From the NCBI GenBank assembly GCA_036583965.1, contig JAZBQD010000034.1, positions 7,948,540 to 8,012,539 of the forward strand: DNA of 64,000 bases, read 5' to 3'. The notes beneath the pieces are model-generated. The model had not been told where the DNA came from, searched no databases, and saw only the letters and a program-made list of their open reading frames with translations. The translations under genes were made by a program, and so were the position numbers. The stretch is from Prunella strophiata. Its lineage: Eukaryota > Chordata > Aves > Passeriformes > Prunellidae. Shown one piece after another: positions 49,501 through 61,884 of the stretch (position 1 is the first letter of the stretch; every line of letters starts with the position of its first letter).

Positions 49501-52500
49501 CAAAAGAACAGACATTTCTGGAGTGTGACTGAGAACAAAATCTGGTGTGAAGAAGAGTGTTTTGAGCCATCTATCAACAAGACATTTTCCGTCTCCGCTC
49601 CCCATAAAACTCTCTCAAGTCTGACACCCCCAGGTCCATTAATCCACCAGCAGCATGACCCAAAATTGATTTATGGCCATTCACATGGGTCAGACCACAA
49701 CCTGGGTCTCCATAAAAAGGATCAGGCTCTGGAAAATGACTTCTCACTTGCAGCATGGCCAGCATGGGCTGAGTATTGGGGAACAGCCCACGTGATGAAA
49801 TACTTGCTGGGAGAGTTAAATATCATAGCACTTTTCTCCAGGACCATCTAAGCCATGAACTTGGCCTCTGTGACTGTTATTGGTGTCCCCAAAGTTTAAA
49901 TCTCTGCTGTCTGCTTGTCCCTCTATTTCTGTCAACAATGCCTATCCCTCCACATGAGGAACAGCTCTTCCCTGAGCTGGGAACACCATCACCACTCAAT
50001 GCCCATTTCTCAGGTACCACTGCTGTGTGATACATGGCCAGAGAGACAAAAAATAAAATGAAACATCCTCAAGAATGTTCTTTTCTTTTATGAGTAGTCT
50101 CTTTCAGTGGGGCACACCACATGTAGTGTTAGTAAAACATCTGGCCTGATTCTGGCAAACATAAGCACATCAACAAGCTTTTTTTGATCTGTACTCCATC
50201 AGGGCACACTCTGCCCAGTCCACTGGAAAACACTTCTCTTTCCTCTTGCATCTTGTGGAAAATGGACTCAGCACAGGCAGCTGGGGAGACCTTGGGGATT
50301 CATCTCCTGGTAAAGCATCTCATTCAGACCCCTCAGGCTACTCCCCACCTCTAACATCTTGAAAGCTCTCCTAATTTCCCCAGCTGTTAGGGCTGGCAGC
50401 ACTTTGACAACAAATGTGCTTGAGGATAAGTGCACTGCAAGAACCTCAGCTTATAAACCAATAGCTTGGAGCAGATGTACTCAACCAAAAGCTGAACAAT
50501 GGGACTGTCCCATCCCTTCTCTGCATTCAAACAGCACTCACAGTAAAACTCTAAACCTATTAGAATTTGCCAGAAAAAACCAAAGCAACAGGCAGCTCCA
50601 TCTCTGAATTGTATTTCCTAAGCCAAAAGTGATATTTTATTATGCTGCAAGAATCTGTGAGCAATGTGATGTCACTATTGCTTCTCTTCTCTGAGAAGGA
50701 CAGAAACACGCCTGCTTTTTTATTTATGACAGTCTCTTCTAAATTTTACACTTTTTACTTGATAGTCAGCTTGTCTCAATACTTTTTTTCAGAATTAAGA
50801 AGAAAATGGAAAGCTAGCAAGGAAGAAAGAGCCTCTGCAGTGAGTCCTTTTATGCATCAAGCTAGTCAACAGAGAATGTCTTTCACAAAATGCCCCACGA
50901 TTTGTGGCAAGAAATTCACACTGCATGCAAACACCACACCAGCTTTGCTGCATTCACACACTGCTGCCTTTGCACCACTCAGATGATGTGAAGCACTCCC
51001 AGCCTCTGTCCATCGGTGCCAAGTTTAGAAAAGCTCTTTCCCACCAGAGTGTCTCAAAGCAGGACGCACAAATATGAGAACTACACCAAAATAGCCAGCA
51101 GCAGGTGTGACTGCAGGAGGCTGTGGGAACAGCAAGAGGGATATAATCAACTGAGCTCGAATCAGAAAGCAAGCCACAGGAGGTGACACTTCACAGACTC
51201 CTGCCCCAACACACTCTCACCCCACAGCACCAAGAAAGGAGATATGGCTTGTAGGAATGTGCAAAGCAGGATCATAATATGGATTTATACGGCTGGAACC
51301 CAACCAGCACGGCACAAATTGAGAACTGTGGGCTTGAGCATGTGCCAGGATCCAGAGTGCAGTCTCTGCAGTGTTCCTGCTCACACAAGTTAAAACTTGT
51401 TCTGCTGCATCTTCCATCTTCCCTCCACATGATGTGCCTTCTGTGCTGATCCATTTGTTCTTTTGCACAGACTCACTCTCTTTCTGGTTTGCTGCTGGGA
51501 AGGACCAGGAGAGGGGACACACACAGGAGGGTGTGCTAATGGCTCTCCTATCTATCTGCTTCCAAAATCAAGAGGCTCTCTCCACTCTGCCCACACATGC
51601 ACACATTCTTCAGTCCTCCTGGATTCAAAGCCTGAATGCTTGACCCAGGTGGAGCTGCACAAAGGTCACTGAGGAGGCTCAGGAGGAGCTGCCAAAGGTA
51701 GGGAGGAAACACCAACTCCCATGGCCCTGGCTGCTGCTGGCCCTGGCTGCTATTCCAGCCTCTTCATATCCCTGGCTCTTCAACGTTGACAGTCACATTT
51801 GGGAGGTGGGATGCTGCATGATCAGAGGCAGGAACCTGAATTTTATGTAGTTTTTTTAACAATAAGCTTATAGCTAGCAGTGAAGATGATAACAGGCTGA
51901 CTGGTTGCCTAAACAAACAGCTGCTGAGAAATGCAATAGAGATTCAAGTCTGCAGGGTAAGATGGCAGCCTGTGAAGGCTCAAGAAGTTCCAGATCATAT
52001 AAGACCTTCATTTAACACAGCATTTTCCCTGTGGCAAATTTCGAGCTTATCAAGTCTCTTTATTTCCCTCACATGCCTCCCCCTTTCACAGCTCATCTCT
52101 GTCCTTCCTCTCATTCCCTTTGCCCTCCATCAGTCTCCAGAAAGCCACAGTACATCCATGTCTCCTGTAGAATGTTTTCTTCCTGCACTCCAAACCCACA
52201 GAGTTTGGACCCAAGTCCAAATTTAACACTCTTCAGCAGCATTACTGGGAGAAAGCTCTGGTCCTGCCACATTCTGGATCTGTTGCCTTTTGGTGGAGAA
52301 GCTCCCCTTGCCCCTGAATTTTTTGGGTTGCCAAGATGAGTGACTGTTTGAGCCCTGCTGGATGCAGGCAAAGCAAACCCATGAACCAGTCAGAGATTCT
52401 TAGCACCATCCCACTGTATCATTTGATACCCTTAATTCATTCCTTGTTGAAAGGAAATAAAAAACACCACCACCACCATGAAACACAGCTAAAAAGCATT

Positions 52501-52559
52501 TTCAGCTCATCAAATAACAGTGCTCTGAAAATCCAAGGCAGAGGCAGTGGCAGAGGCAA
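46540..52559. other. candidate SGCD leader intron
   Basis: No exon, RNA gene or interspersed repeat was recognised. The stretch contains a MEF2-type site at 47207 and a short CAC repeat at about 52465-52478. It is assigned to an intron because the coding exon has a good acceptor and must be joined to an exon at higher coordinates. Confidence 0.5.
47207..47216. promoter_or_regulatory. MEF2 consensus site
   Basis: CTAAAAATAG is a perfect match to the MEF2 consensus YTA(A/T)4TAR. It lies about 1.6 kb upstream of the SGCD coding exon. MEF2 sites are common in muscle enhancers, but a 10-bp match alone is weak evidence of function. Confidence 0.4.
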
Positions 52560-52567
52560 GGAAGTTT

Positions 52568-52812
52568 GAGAGGCAACGCGAGGCAGACTCCTCCTGACAC
52601 CTCCATCCCTTGACGAACGCGCGCTCCCGAATCCCGAGCCCAAGCCTGCCTTATAAGGTGCTGATATCTCTGCAAAGGCAAGTCAAGCTTTAATGCTGCA
52701 ACTAAAAGGATGAGAGAACACTGCCTAAATCTGGCAGGTCCCTAAAGAGGGAGCGAGCTTTTCATCATAAACGTTTCTTCAATTATTTGGGGAAAGAAAC
52801 GCAAATCGGAAG
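52568..52812. promoter_or_regulatory. CpG cluster beside a CArG box
   Basis: About twelve CpGs fall in this short stretch (for example acgaacgcgcgctcccgaat near 52612), whereas most of the window has almost none. The cluster flanks the CArG/TATA-like palindrome at 52649. With the second cluster at 53233 it marks the most promoter-like 1 kb of the window. No convincing donor was found just downstream on the minus strand, so a first exon here is not demonstrated. Confidence 0.4.
52649..52658. promoter_or_regulatory. perfect CArG box (SRF site), also TATA-like
   Basis: CCTTATAAGG fits the SRF consensus CC(A/T)6GG exactly and is fully palindromic. Its core ttataag also resembles a TATA box on both strands. 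It lies within a CpG cluster about 7.1 kb upstream of the SGCD coding exon. SRF/CArG elements typically drive striated and smooth muscle genes, which fits SGCD. Function is inferred. Confidence 0.5.
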
Positions 52813-53232
52813 AGAAGTTGCAGATAGAGCAGCCCCTAAATGTTAATGTTTTCCCTCCTCATCTTCTCTACGTGGCTTCTGACTGTGCTGTCTGTTGCAG
52901 TTTGCTCATGGTTTATAAGACACAGGAAAAGAAATACGCAGACAAATCACAAGGCAATGATTATTACTGAGTTGCTGCCTCTCTTCACAAGCCTGCTGTA
53001 CCAGGAATTGGCAAACAACCCCCAGACAAACATGCTTTCAACTCATTAAACAACTACAATACAATGCACTTATAGACGTATTTACTGTAACTGAGTCGCA
53101 TTTTTCATCCAAATATCTGAGTGACACATGGTCCAGAGCCAACCTTTCAGTAGCTCCAGGCTATATACACACACTTACTCCCCAAAATGAAAAAGTTGGG
53201 GATTATTTGGGTGCAGCATTCCCTCAGCCAGA

Positions 53233-53545
53233 GACGCGGCGCGGGCGTCGCTTTGCCTGCAGCTTTACTATCGACACGAATTTAGCCAGAAACCACCACC
53301 CAGCCTCAGCCTGCTCCCAACCCTTTGCAAATATGCCACAACTTCCCACTCTTGACTCTTTTCTTTGCTCTAAGCAGCAGTGTGAAAGCAAGAAGCCCCT
53401 TTGCAGAGGCACAAAAGGAGGCAAATCCGCGCGGCGCTGGCGGGACGGAGCTGGGCAGCTCTTACCTCTCCCTTGGGATGGATGAACGCCCGGAGGGTGC
53501 AGGAGCCTGGGGAAGATGCAGCTCAGTGTTCAGAGCAGCACGAGG
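53233..53545 (-). promoter_or_regulatory. SGCD: candidate SGCD promoter / CpG island
   Basis: About 17 CpGs lie between 53233 and 53545, grouped as gacgcggcgcgggcgtcgc, tccgcgcggcgctggcggga and acgcccgg. This is the highest CpG density in the window. A strong minus-strand splice donor (53466) sits inside the cluster, so the CpGs cover the end of a putative exon and the first part of its intron, as in typical vertebrate promoters. Human SGCD also has a non-coding exon some kilobases upstream of the first coding exon. No transcript evidence is available here. Confidence 0.45.
53466..53506 (-). other. SGCD: candidate SGCD 5' non-coding exon (3' boundary)
   Basis: On the minus strand GGGAGAG is followed by GTAAGA, a strong donor, with the last exon base at 53466. 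If spliced to the acceptor at 45588, the leader intron would be about 7.9 kb. The 5' limit is unknown. An acceptor-like TCTTCCCCAG ends at 53507, which would give a 41-nt internal exon; otherwise the exon may begin at a start site within the CpG cluster. Another good donor (AAAG/GTAAGG) lies at 54087, so this choice is not unique. Confidence 0.35.
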
Positions 53546-55810
53546 CCTGGCCTGTGCTCATGAGCTGCCCCTGTCAGATTTTCCAACAGCAGAACTGCAG
53601 CCAAGTCCCTGCCCATGCCTGAAGAATTTCCTGAACAGCATTCCCGTTCTTTTTCTAACTGCTTTGAAACCACACTGTCTGTACTTCAATAAGGCTTTGT
53701 CAGGCCAAGTTACAGCTACTGGGCTGGCTCCAGCAAGCAATTGAAAACACATGTGTTTTGCATTACAAGCCCCCTTCTCCCTGCACACATTCAGACACAG
53801 ACACCCCCGTCTGCACCCAGCCCCAGAGCCTGCCTGCCTTGCCTTCGCTGCCATTTCGGTTGAAAGGAATAAAGGGATTATGTTGGTGGAGATTTTCTTT
53901 GGGAGAAGGAAAAATGGGGTGGGAGGGATCCCATTCCCAGTGCTAACACCTCACCCTGCCTCCTGTGCTTTGCTGGTGTCACTGGGTCATGGGTGAACAG
54001 TCAGGTGAACAGGCAGATTTGCCAAACCCCAACTAGCAAGGAAGCACAGGAATTAAAATTTCAGTTCACCACTACTCTCCCCTTACCTTTGCCTCTGTCT
54101 CTTCTAAAACTATGAGAAAAGAAATAATATTTTTAGTATCTCCAGACTCAGTTCAGCACATCAGAACTGTATCCTAATCTTGACACATACTCCTGTATCT
54201 GCTTATACTAAAAATAATACAACTATTTTTGAGTACTTTCATCCCTCTCTGCTTTCCAGCTGTCCTAACCTTTATAACCCAAAATATTTTAAGCACCTTG
54301 CATCTCTTTTTTAAAGAGCATTAACACCGCTCTGGCACTGGCTTAACGAAAAGAAATAGAAGATATAATGTTATACCTTTAATCAGAAGGGGTCCCAGTT
54401 CTTAATATCTGTAATCATTTCCAGGCAGCACCATGGGTCAAGGCAGCGACCGTGGGCTCTGCAGCTCGGGGTGCCCTGTGCCTGGCATGTGCCTGAGAAG
54501 CAGAGCTGGAGTAGATGTGGAAGCACACATGGATGTCCCCCTTATTCCACCACGGCTAAGTCCCACCAAAGATGAAGCACAGCAGCAGAGTTGTCAAGGT
54601 AACAATATAGAAAAGAGACAGTTTAAAGAGAGAGAGAGAGATTTTCCCCTCCTAATGCTCCTTTTCAAACCGTGCACTCCACTTCTTTGGGGTTATTCTG
54701 TTCTGTGGTTTGCAGAGGTGTGGTGGGCAGGTGAAGTGTTTACAAGGGATAAAGGCAGTGGTGATTAGAAGTAAAGAGAGCTCTGATCCAGCACTCTCTG
54801 AAGGCAGAGGAAGCCTGCTGCCTTCCACAGGCTGTGGCTTCAGTCCATGGCAAGGACTCATTCACCGACAGGAATGAGAGATCTGCCTTTCACCCATCAG
54901 CAGTGAGATCTGACAAAACCCACGTGGGATGCCCCTGTGGAAAGCCTGCAGTTCATCCATCCAAGCTGCTGTGAGAGCTGCTGTGGCCACACCACACATG
55001 GCTCTTGCCTGCACTTTGCCCTGCTACCAAAATGTTCTTTCTTCCTTCTTCCTGCATAGAGCCACCCATGGGTCAGCAGCACTGCCCTTGTGCACAGGGC
55101 AGATGTGGGCAGCCTGGACCAGCCCCCAGGCTGGAATCAGTGGGGATGGATCCAGACTAGGATGCTATTCTGCAGAAGACAGGACAGGAGGAAACCACAC
55201 GGTCATCCTGCCTCAGTTTGCAAGACTTTCAAACAAAAGGTGAGCACACACATACAACCACTGGTGATAGCATTTCACAAATATCTGCACAGCTTGTGAG
55301 GAGTCAGCTTGTGCCAGAGCAGAAACCACAGGCCTGTGGATCAGAAGAACTGTCTGTGCAGCTCACAGTGCTGCTCAACAAACTACCACAGCCATGGTAA
55401 TACTGTACTGAGTTGGCAACCAGTAACAGCTGAAACCAAAGGCCCCTATACCAAAGTCTCTTGGTATAAATAAGCTGAAACAGAAAAATATGAACTGCAG
55501 ATTCACATAATTAGATTTTCAGTTGTACAAGACAATCAGGCATCTGCAGAGCTGTTTGCAAGATGATAGCAGTCCGTGCCTTCTGTCTTAAATTTCCCAG
55601 TGGTCTTTATTCAGCAAACCAGTTATGGATGGGGCAGGCAGTAACTTCAGTGGATCACTGTGTGTTTTGAGTTAAGCACATGCTTTAGTGCTTTGTGGTC
55701 CAGGACTTTTTATGGCAGCCTGGCTCTGGCAGGATCATTAGTCCAATCATTTAAAACATGGCAGTACAGCACTTTGAGATTACTCAGTTCTTTACATAAA
55801 TACAGTAAAT
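53546..55810. other. DNA upstream of the candidate promoter
   Basis: No gene was recognised. The stretch contains a MEF2-like site at 54208 and a minus-strand donor-like GTAAGG after 54087. A short (GA)n run lies near 54629. Chance frames show no known domain. Confidence 0.5.
54208..54217. promoter_or_regulatory. MEF2-like site
   Basis: CTAAAAATAA fits YTA(A/T)4TAR. It lies about 0.7 kb upstream (in SGCD orientation) of the CpG cluster at 53233-53545. As a single short match in A+T-rich DNA it is weak evidence on its own. Confidence 0.28.
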
Positions 55811-56002
55811 CAGTGGGTTTCAAATTCTTCTCACTGTGTGGACCCCTAAATATTTGACAGAGGTGGTGCATACCTCTATAATCATTTCACAGAGAGAGAT
55901 TCCTACATACCTTACAAAACCCCCTCTTAACTTGTCATTTTTCCCTTGGGGATAGTCCCCAGGCCTCCCATACATCTGTGGACCACAGGCTGGAAACCAC
56001 TG
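55811..56002. mobile_element. hAT-like miniature DNA transposon (candidate)
   Basis: The left end reads cagtgggtttcaaattc and the right end, inverted, cagtggtttccagcctgtgg. These are imperfect terminal inverted repeats of the CAGTGGTT(Y)(Y)CAA type found in hAT/Charlie families. The subterminal 'gtgtggacccc' and 'tgtggaccacag' also resemble each other. The 8-bp flanks cagtaaat and ctggagat agree at 5 of 8 positions, compatible with an old 8-bp target duplication. The 192-bp element has no coding capacity and would be non-autonomous. Confidence 0.55.
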
Positions 56003-59000
56003 CTGGAGATAACTTAATCCCTTATTAAAAATCTAAATGATCTCTTCTGTTTATGTGATGTACTTTCTATCTTCAGAATATTTATGCAAGCTAGCAGCAT
56101 GCTGGCAGGTAGAGACATGGGGAGGTGACAGCATTAATACTGCATTTTTTCCACTGGCATAATTAGTAGGCCAAGTCTATAAATATTTACATTAAATCTG
56201 TCAGGCATCACACCAACCTCACTGATAACTTCAGGGGTGTCTTACTGTAAACTGCATTAATGCCTCACTATTTTGTCATCAAGTAACACATAAAATGCTC
56301 CTTCAAGCTAAGCCACTTTGAGTAGGTTGTTTTTATCTCTTTCTCATTTGGGTGCAGGGTTTAAAGACGCTTCAAGCATCAGAACTGTGGCTCAGGGACT
56401 GTTCTATTTTTCTGTTATTGAGCTATCATTTGTATTAGTGCCAGCACGACCAAAAATATATGAACCTTGCAAGCATAAACCTTAAGTTGATGTCGACATA
56501 ACTATCTGTGTAACTGCTATTATTCCTCAGAACTGGCAGGGTTATGAGGATTAAAAAAACCTACTAGAGCTCTTTGGGAAGATGAAAACAAATTAACCCC
56601 CCTCAAAGCTTCAGTATCTTTGCAGCTGGAGACTGCAACACATAGGGACTTCCATTTTGTGCAGGAGATCCAATCCAACTGGATCCATGAATTTCTACAC
56701 TATGAAGAGACCTACAAAACACAGGAAGGAAAAGTTTTTTCTCTACCTTTTATACCTGCTCTGACTTTTGACAGCATTTTCTAGAAAACAGCTGGAATTT
56801 ATTTAATATTTACTGCTGAATCATCAATATTCATAATCAATTTCATTTAACAAATAATATCTATTTGCATACAAAATGAAACTTGAGATTTTCATGCTGT
56901 GCAGATTTCCAGGAACTCCCTCAAGCATTCCCCAGTCCTTCCTAAAAAATTCAGGACAAACCAAATATGCAGAAAGAATCAGCATGTAAACGCAGGTGTG
57001 GGTGCACCTGGAGTGGAAGAAGAAGTCAAAATGAAAATTTTATTATCTGAAATAATTAAGGAATCCCTTGGTTTGAGCTTTCCCTCCAAATGATTTCTTT
57101 TAAAATCCATTCAATCTCTCGAAGTATCACAATAGAATAAATATAAATGTTTAAATATTTTTAATGTCTCAACTGAAAGAAATCATCTGCCAAATTATTA
57201 TTATTTTAAATCACCCTCAGCCTTGGAGCCTTTTAAGAGATCTCTCGAGTACCCATGTGCAAAGGGAGAAGCCAAGACTCATTTCAGCTCCATTCCTTAA
57301 ATGCAGAATTAAGGGAGCTGATGGATTTGAAAGTTAACTATTTTGGGTCAGGAGCAGCACGCTGAGGGAAGGCAGCTATTGGCATTCCTGATGGATTCAC
57401 CCAGCCCTGAGCATGCAGAGAGGATGGAGGGCAATGCAGTGAGATGAGGAGGGGGTTCTCAAACTTCTGCAGGGAGTGGCAGTAGCTGTAGGGGTGGAAT
57501 GCTGCAGGGAAGGGAGAAAACCCTTCCCTCTGTGTGTGTGTGTGTGCAGGGAGTGACTCTGACTTGATGGCAGGGAGCAAAACCCTGTTTAAGTGCTGGG
57601 AGTGCTGAAGGCACACAGGTCATCAAGTAATCACACAGGGCTGAGATGGACTTGTTGGACAAGTGAAAAGGAAATGGGAGAAAATGAAATGTGTGTGTGT
57701 GTTTGAACACGACTGTGTGCTGGAAGCAGCCAGACCTGCAGTGCCTGCATCCCCCTACATCCTCACCCACTGCTCCAGTTTCTTCACAGGAGATAAATAT
57801 GGCTACTTTATAGAGAGAAGTATAAATATAGGACTGGTCATGAGATGCAAGATCTGCTAATTCTTGGAGACTGAAGAGAAAGAGGGGCAGAGCTGCTCTC
57901 GTAGACAGGCGTTCCAAGGATGCTCTAAATTTCATGCAGATGAGAAACTCCAGCAACAGCAGAGGTGACCCTGGAGACCTTGATTCCCATGACACTGAGT
58001 ACTACAATTTAGATCTGAATACTAAATTTCCCCCTTCTACTCATCCCAGACTTAGCAAATAGAGCAATAACATAAGCAAATCAAAGGAAACACAATAAAA
58101 AGTCTTGGTTTCACAGTAATGTTACAGGTGAGCTGGGCAACAGCAGGTCAGGGCAGGAGCCAGCCTTGCTTGCACAAGGCCAAAAAACACAACATGAGTT
58201 CAAGAGAAGGACTGAGCTTTTATGAGAGGCCAGACTCAGAGAGCTGCTGCTCAGGGTCTGGAGTTCAGAAATATTCACATCTCTGCTGCTGCTATGAGAC
58301 AAGGATCAAAGTGGCAAAAATGTCATCACCAAAGGCACCTTCCACTGCACAGGCTCAGGAGAGCTGTCAGCAAGGGAAGGGTGGAGGATGGAAGTACCCA
58401 GCACACCAGAACAAGAGCAGGCTCATGCTCCCCTGTGCACACATTGATGTGCAACACCTGCCCTGAGAGCAGCCTGCTCCTAAGGCTCTTTTCTCCTTAG
58501 GGTCCAAAGCTGCAGACTCCCTGAGCCCATTTGCAGCCTGAAGTGTTCCCAACTCAAAAGCTCTGTGCCGTGCTCCTTTCCCCACAAAACCTGTCAGCCA
58601 AAAAAGCCACAGCCAGGACCTTACCCAGCCCACCCCTCTACCCCAACTGCTGCTTTGTAATTATTTCAATGATTTCAGCCATTTTCAGGCTCTTCTCAGA
58701 AATAATTTAAGGCCAGCAGAGCTTGTTAATAGGTAGAATGGAAAGTGTTCCTTTTCATTTCTCTAGCAACATTAATGTAATTATCCTGAATAATTCTCAA
58801 ACTACGTGGGCTGTAATTTCAAGGCAATATTACCATTACAGAGCCCTGTTCTTCCAGCCAGCATGTGTCATATTTCCCATCCAGAGGTTATTTAATCAAT
58901 AATCAGAAAGGTCTTCATTTACAAACAATAGGGTCTCTTCATTTGCAGCACGACAAGGGAGCAGGATGGGTGCCACCAGGCAAAAAGATGTGCCATGTCT

Positions 59001-59802
59001 CTGGCTTCTACTCCTCTGGCATAAGAAATGCAAGAGGAAAAAAAAAAAACCCACTGCAAAGATTAATTCCATACAGATATAAGAGCAAATATTCAGTTGG
59101 CAAGGCCAATAATTGTTCCACTATTAAAGTCTTAACAGTATCCAAATTCATTACTCTTATCTGAGCAGCCTCAGGCTTCGTTCTTTCAGAAATTAGGTTC
59201 AAGGCACAGAGCTGCTCTCTGAGCTTTGCTTAGATATGTGCCCTGACCACGACACACCATCACCTCAGCCTGCAATAATCATCTTCTGGGGGAACATTTC
59301 AGCTTCTCTGCTAGGTCTGTTGTAGTGGAGAGTTTCTGAGTGTGGACGTGCCACTCTTACATTTGATGCAGAGCAGTTTCTGGTCAGGCAGAGCTGTTCA
59401 GCAGCCTGTGCTCATCACAGCCTTTCCCTTTCCAACCCAGACTATTTTTATTCTGTCAAGAAAGAAGCTCTGCTTGTACTTACACTTAGGTATTCCTATT
59501 ATATCACAAAGTTTAGCACCACCCAGTGCTCCCAAATTTGGCTCCACAGAACAATTTCCGTAGGCAGCAGATCTGTATTTTCTCAGAGCAATTAGCAGGA
59601 CTCTTGCACAACACTAACGAGGCGGCCTGTCAGCCCGTCAGCAGCCCAGGACAGAGCCATCTGTTTTAACAAGCTCTGGGGTGTCATTCTGGACAGCAAC
59701 ACTTCTGCATGATCCTGTGAGACTCCTGAGATGGGCAGCAGTGACCTTCACCCATGTATCTGACCAAAGGAGAACTCTTGCCCTCCTCCTCCTCTCACCA
59801 TC
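56003..59802. other. non-coding DNA, no gene seen
   Basis: This is unique sequence with a short (TG)8 run at 57531-57546. The longest frame (about 178 codons at 57459-57995, minus strand) has no recognisable domain, and part of its peptide comes from the TG repeat. Confidence 0.55.
57531..57546. repeat. (TG)8 microsatellite
   Basis: Eight uninterrupted TG units, flanked by 'ccctc' and 'cagg'. Confidence 0.9.
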
Positions 59803-60021
59803 AGGCTTAAAACTATCCAGATCACACTAGATGTAGCTGAAGACATTTTTCACAACCAGAACATGTTACCCAGAGAGGTCCCTGCACACTTTCAAGGCCA
59901 TGTTGGACAGGGTTGTGACCAATCTGATGTAGTGGAAGATGTCCCCTGCTCATTGCAGGGGGCTTGGCCCACATGACCTTTAAAGGTCCCTCCCAACCCA
60001 AACCATTCTGTGATTCCAAAA
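59803..60021 (+). mobile_element. CR1 LINE fragment, 3' end
   Basis: Reading 5' to 3' the fragment has ttacccagagaggtccctgc, 'ttcaaggccatgttggaca', 'atgacctttaaaggtccctc', 'ccaacccaaaccattctgtg' and ends attctgtgattcc, the CR1 terminal repeat. The element is on the plus strand, 5'-truncated to about 220 bp, and has internal deletions relative to the usual 3' region. Confidence 0.93.
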
Positions 60022-60292
60022 CCTGATGTACAACATCCACTCTGGAACAAGCAGCAAGGAGACAACAGATCTGGTAACCAAAACAGTGAGTAATCTTTGG
60101 CCAAATTTTGCAAATTCTTTCTCTCTGCTTGTATTCTGCAAGAGGTGCTAAGGCACGTGCTGTTCATAAAGCAGCTCCTGACAGAATGCAGATACTTGGA
60201 GCTGTAGCACATTAAAGAATGGTTGTGCTGATATATAAACAAATGCACACACACTCATATTTTGAGTTTCAACAGAGAATACTGGGGAAGGT

Positions 60293-60338
60293 TTAAAAAG
60301 CTAATTCCTTATAAAATGAAGCTACACTGAGATTGTGT
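60293..60338 (+). repeat. donor copy of a 46-bp dispersed duplication
   Basis: This unique segment begins ttaaaaagctaattcctt and ends gattgtgt. It recurs at 62101-62146 with 44 of 46 bases identical. It is not part of a recognised repeat family and lies outside both nearby CR1 fragments. Confidence 0.9.
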
Positions 60339-61884
60339 CAGAAGGAAGGAAAAAAGATGCAATGGCTTGAGAAATAAATGCATGCTTTTACGTCAGCAAT
60401 TACACCTGACCTTTGCCAGAGAACTCAGTATGGCAGAGGCACATTGGTGAGGATGTGTACTCCAAGGATCATGAAAAGGCCATTGTGCAAAAATTCCAGA
60501 CCTGGATTTATCTACAGAGATACACTCAAGGCCTCTCAATCTCAGTATCTCTGCTTCAGTTATTGGCAGGATGACACAAAGGGTAAAAAAGCCTTTTAAT
60601 TGGGAAATCCCTTTGTTTCTGTAGCTATTACCTCTCAGTTTCTGAGAGGATTCCTTGTGCTCTCCTACACCTAAGCAGGTTTTGAAGCCTGGGCTAGGGA
60701 GGATTTCCTGTGTGTTCAACAGCATCCATAAAGGCTGCAACATCCAAGAGAGTTGCTGAGACCATTTGCACTTGGTCTGCTCTCCTCTTCCAAACATTTA
60801 TCTGATTCAGCAGTTGGTGAGGTTTAACCCTCATTGCAGTGTCAGAGGGCTGCTGCTCCCAAATCTCTCTGTGACCCCAAGAGTCATGCTAAAGGTGGCT
60901 GTAACAATGTTTGTTCCCTTCAGAGTACAGAAGAGAGAATCCAATGTCCTGCCCCTTCCTCCACAGAGCCAGCATACAACTTGGTTCCTGCCACTGTCTC
61001 TTTATCCTACAACCTTATAGTTGTGGTTTTGGATTCCCTGTGAGCACAGTGACCCCAGCAGCCCCTACCAGCACCACACTGCAGAAATCTTCCCTGCAGA
61101 GGTACAGGAATGGAATGAAGCTTCCTCTTGCAATACTCATTTCCATATGGCAGAAAAATAAGAGGCTCATTTTGTGACTCTGAAAGAGCAAAACATCCTG
61201 TGGTTTGGCAGCAACAGGATCTTCTTTTTATTAGTAGGACACAGGGAAAACCTTGCCACATTTGTATATTTTGAAGTGGAATTTCATCACTGCTGTGATT
61301 AATGTCAACATCATTTCTGCCCTAAATTCTCCATTCCCTCAGGCTAAAAATACCTTCCTGGATTTCTTGGTATTATCCAGTAAGAATCACAAAGGAAGAG
61401 AGGGCAAGGAGAGGAAAGGAGAGAGAGGTGCTTTTTGTCTTTCATCCAGACTTCATTTTTTGGCAAAGAAGTTGTCAGGGAGGTAAGAGATATGTTCCAG
61501 AAAAGTGAGGGATTTTACCTGCCCATATTTCTCCCCAGGTTATGACAAAAGTTTATGTGGATGCCTCTCAAAGAGTAGAAGAGTTTTCATGTGATGCCTC
61601 ACTCAGAGATATATTTACAGTTGTAGTTTATGAAGTCACTAACTGTTAATTTAATAAAGTTTATTTGCTTCCGCCTTTTTTTTATTATTATTTATTTATT
61701 TTTTTAATAAGTGCCCTTGTGTCTGATTCTCATTTTCCAGATCTGTCCAGCCTCCTCCATTTCTGTCTGGTTAGGGACATGCTCAAGCTGGTAAACTCCC
61801 CCTCCATAAGAGCAGGAAATATACAAAGTGAAAAATTAAATCCCTTTCCTACAAAACCCATTTCCAAATGCAAAGACAAAGGTC
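60339..61884. other. non-coding DNA, no gene seen
   Basis: This is unique sequence between two CR1 fragments. A T-rich stretch (tttttttattattatttatt) lies near 61677. No exon or RNA gene was recognised. Confidence 0.55.

Noticed and set aside
54433..54768. Plus-strand frame starting caccATGGGTCAAGG with a good Kozak context
   Set aside because: The 111-codon product has no recognisable domain, and a good start context alone is common by chance.
57459..57995. Minus-strand frame of 178 codons
   Set aside because: No known domain. Part of the peptide (repeated His-Thr) is the translation of TG/CA repeats.
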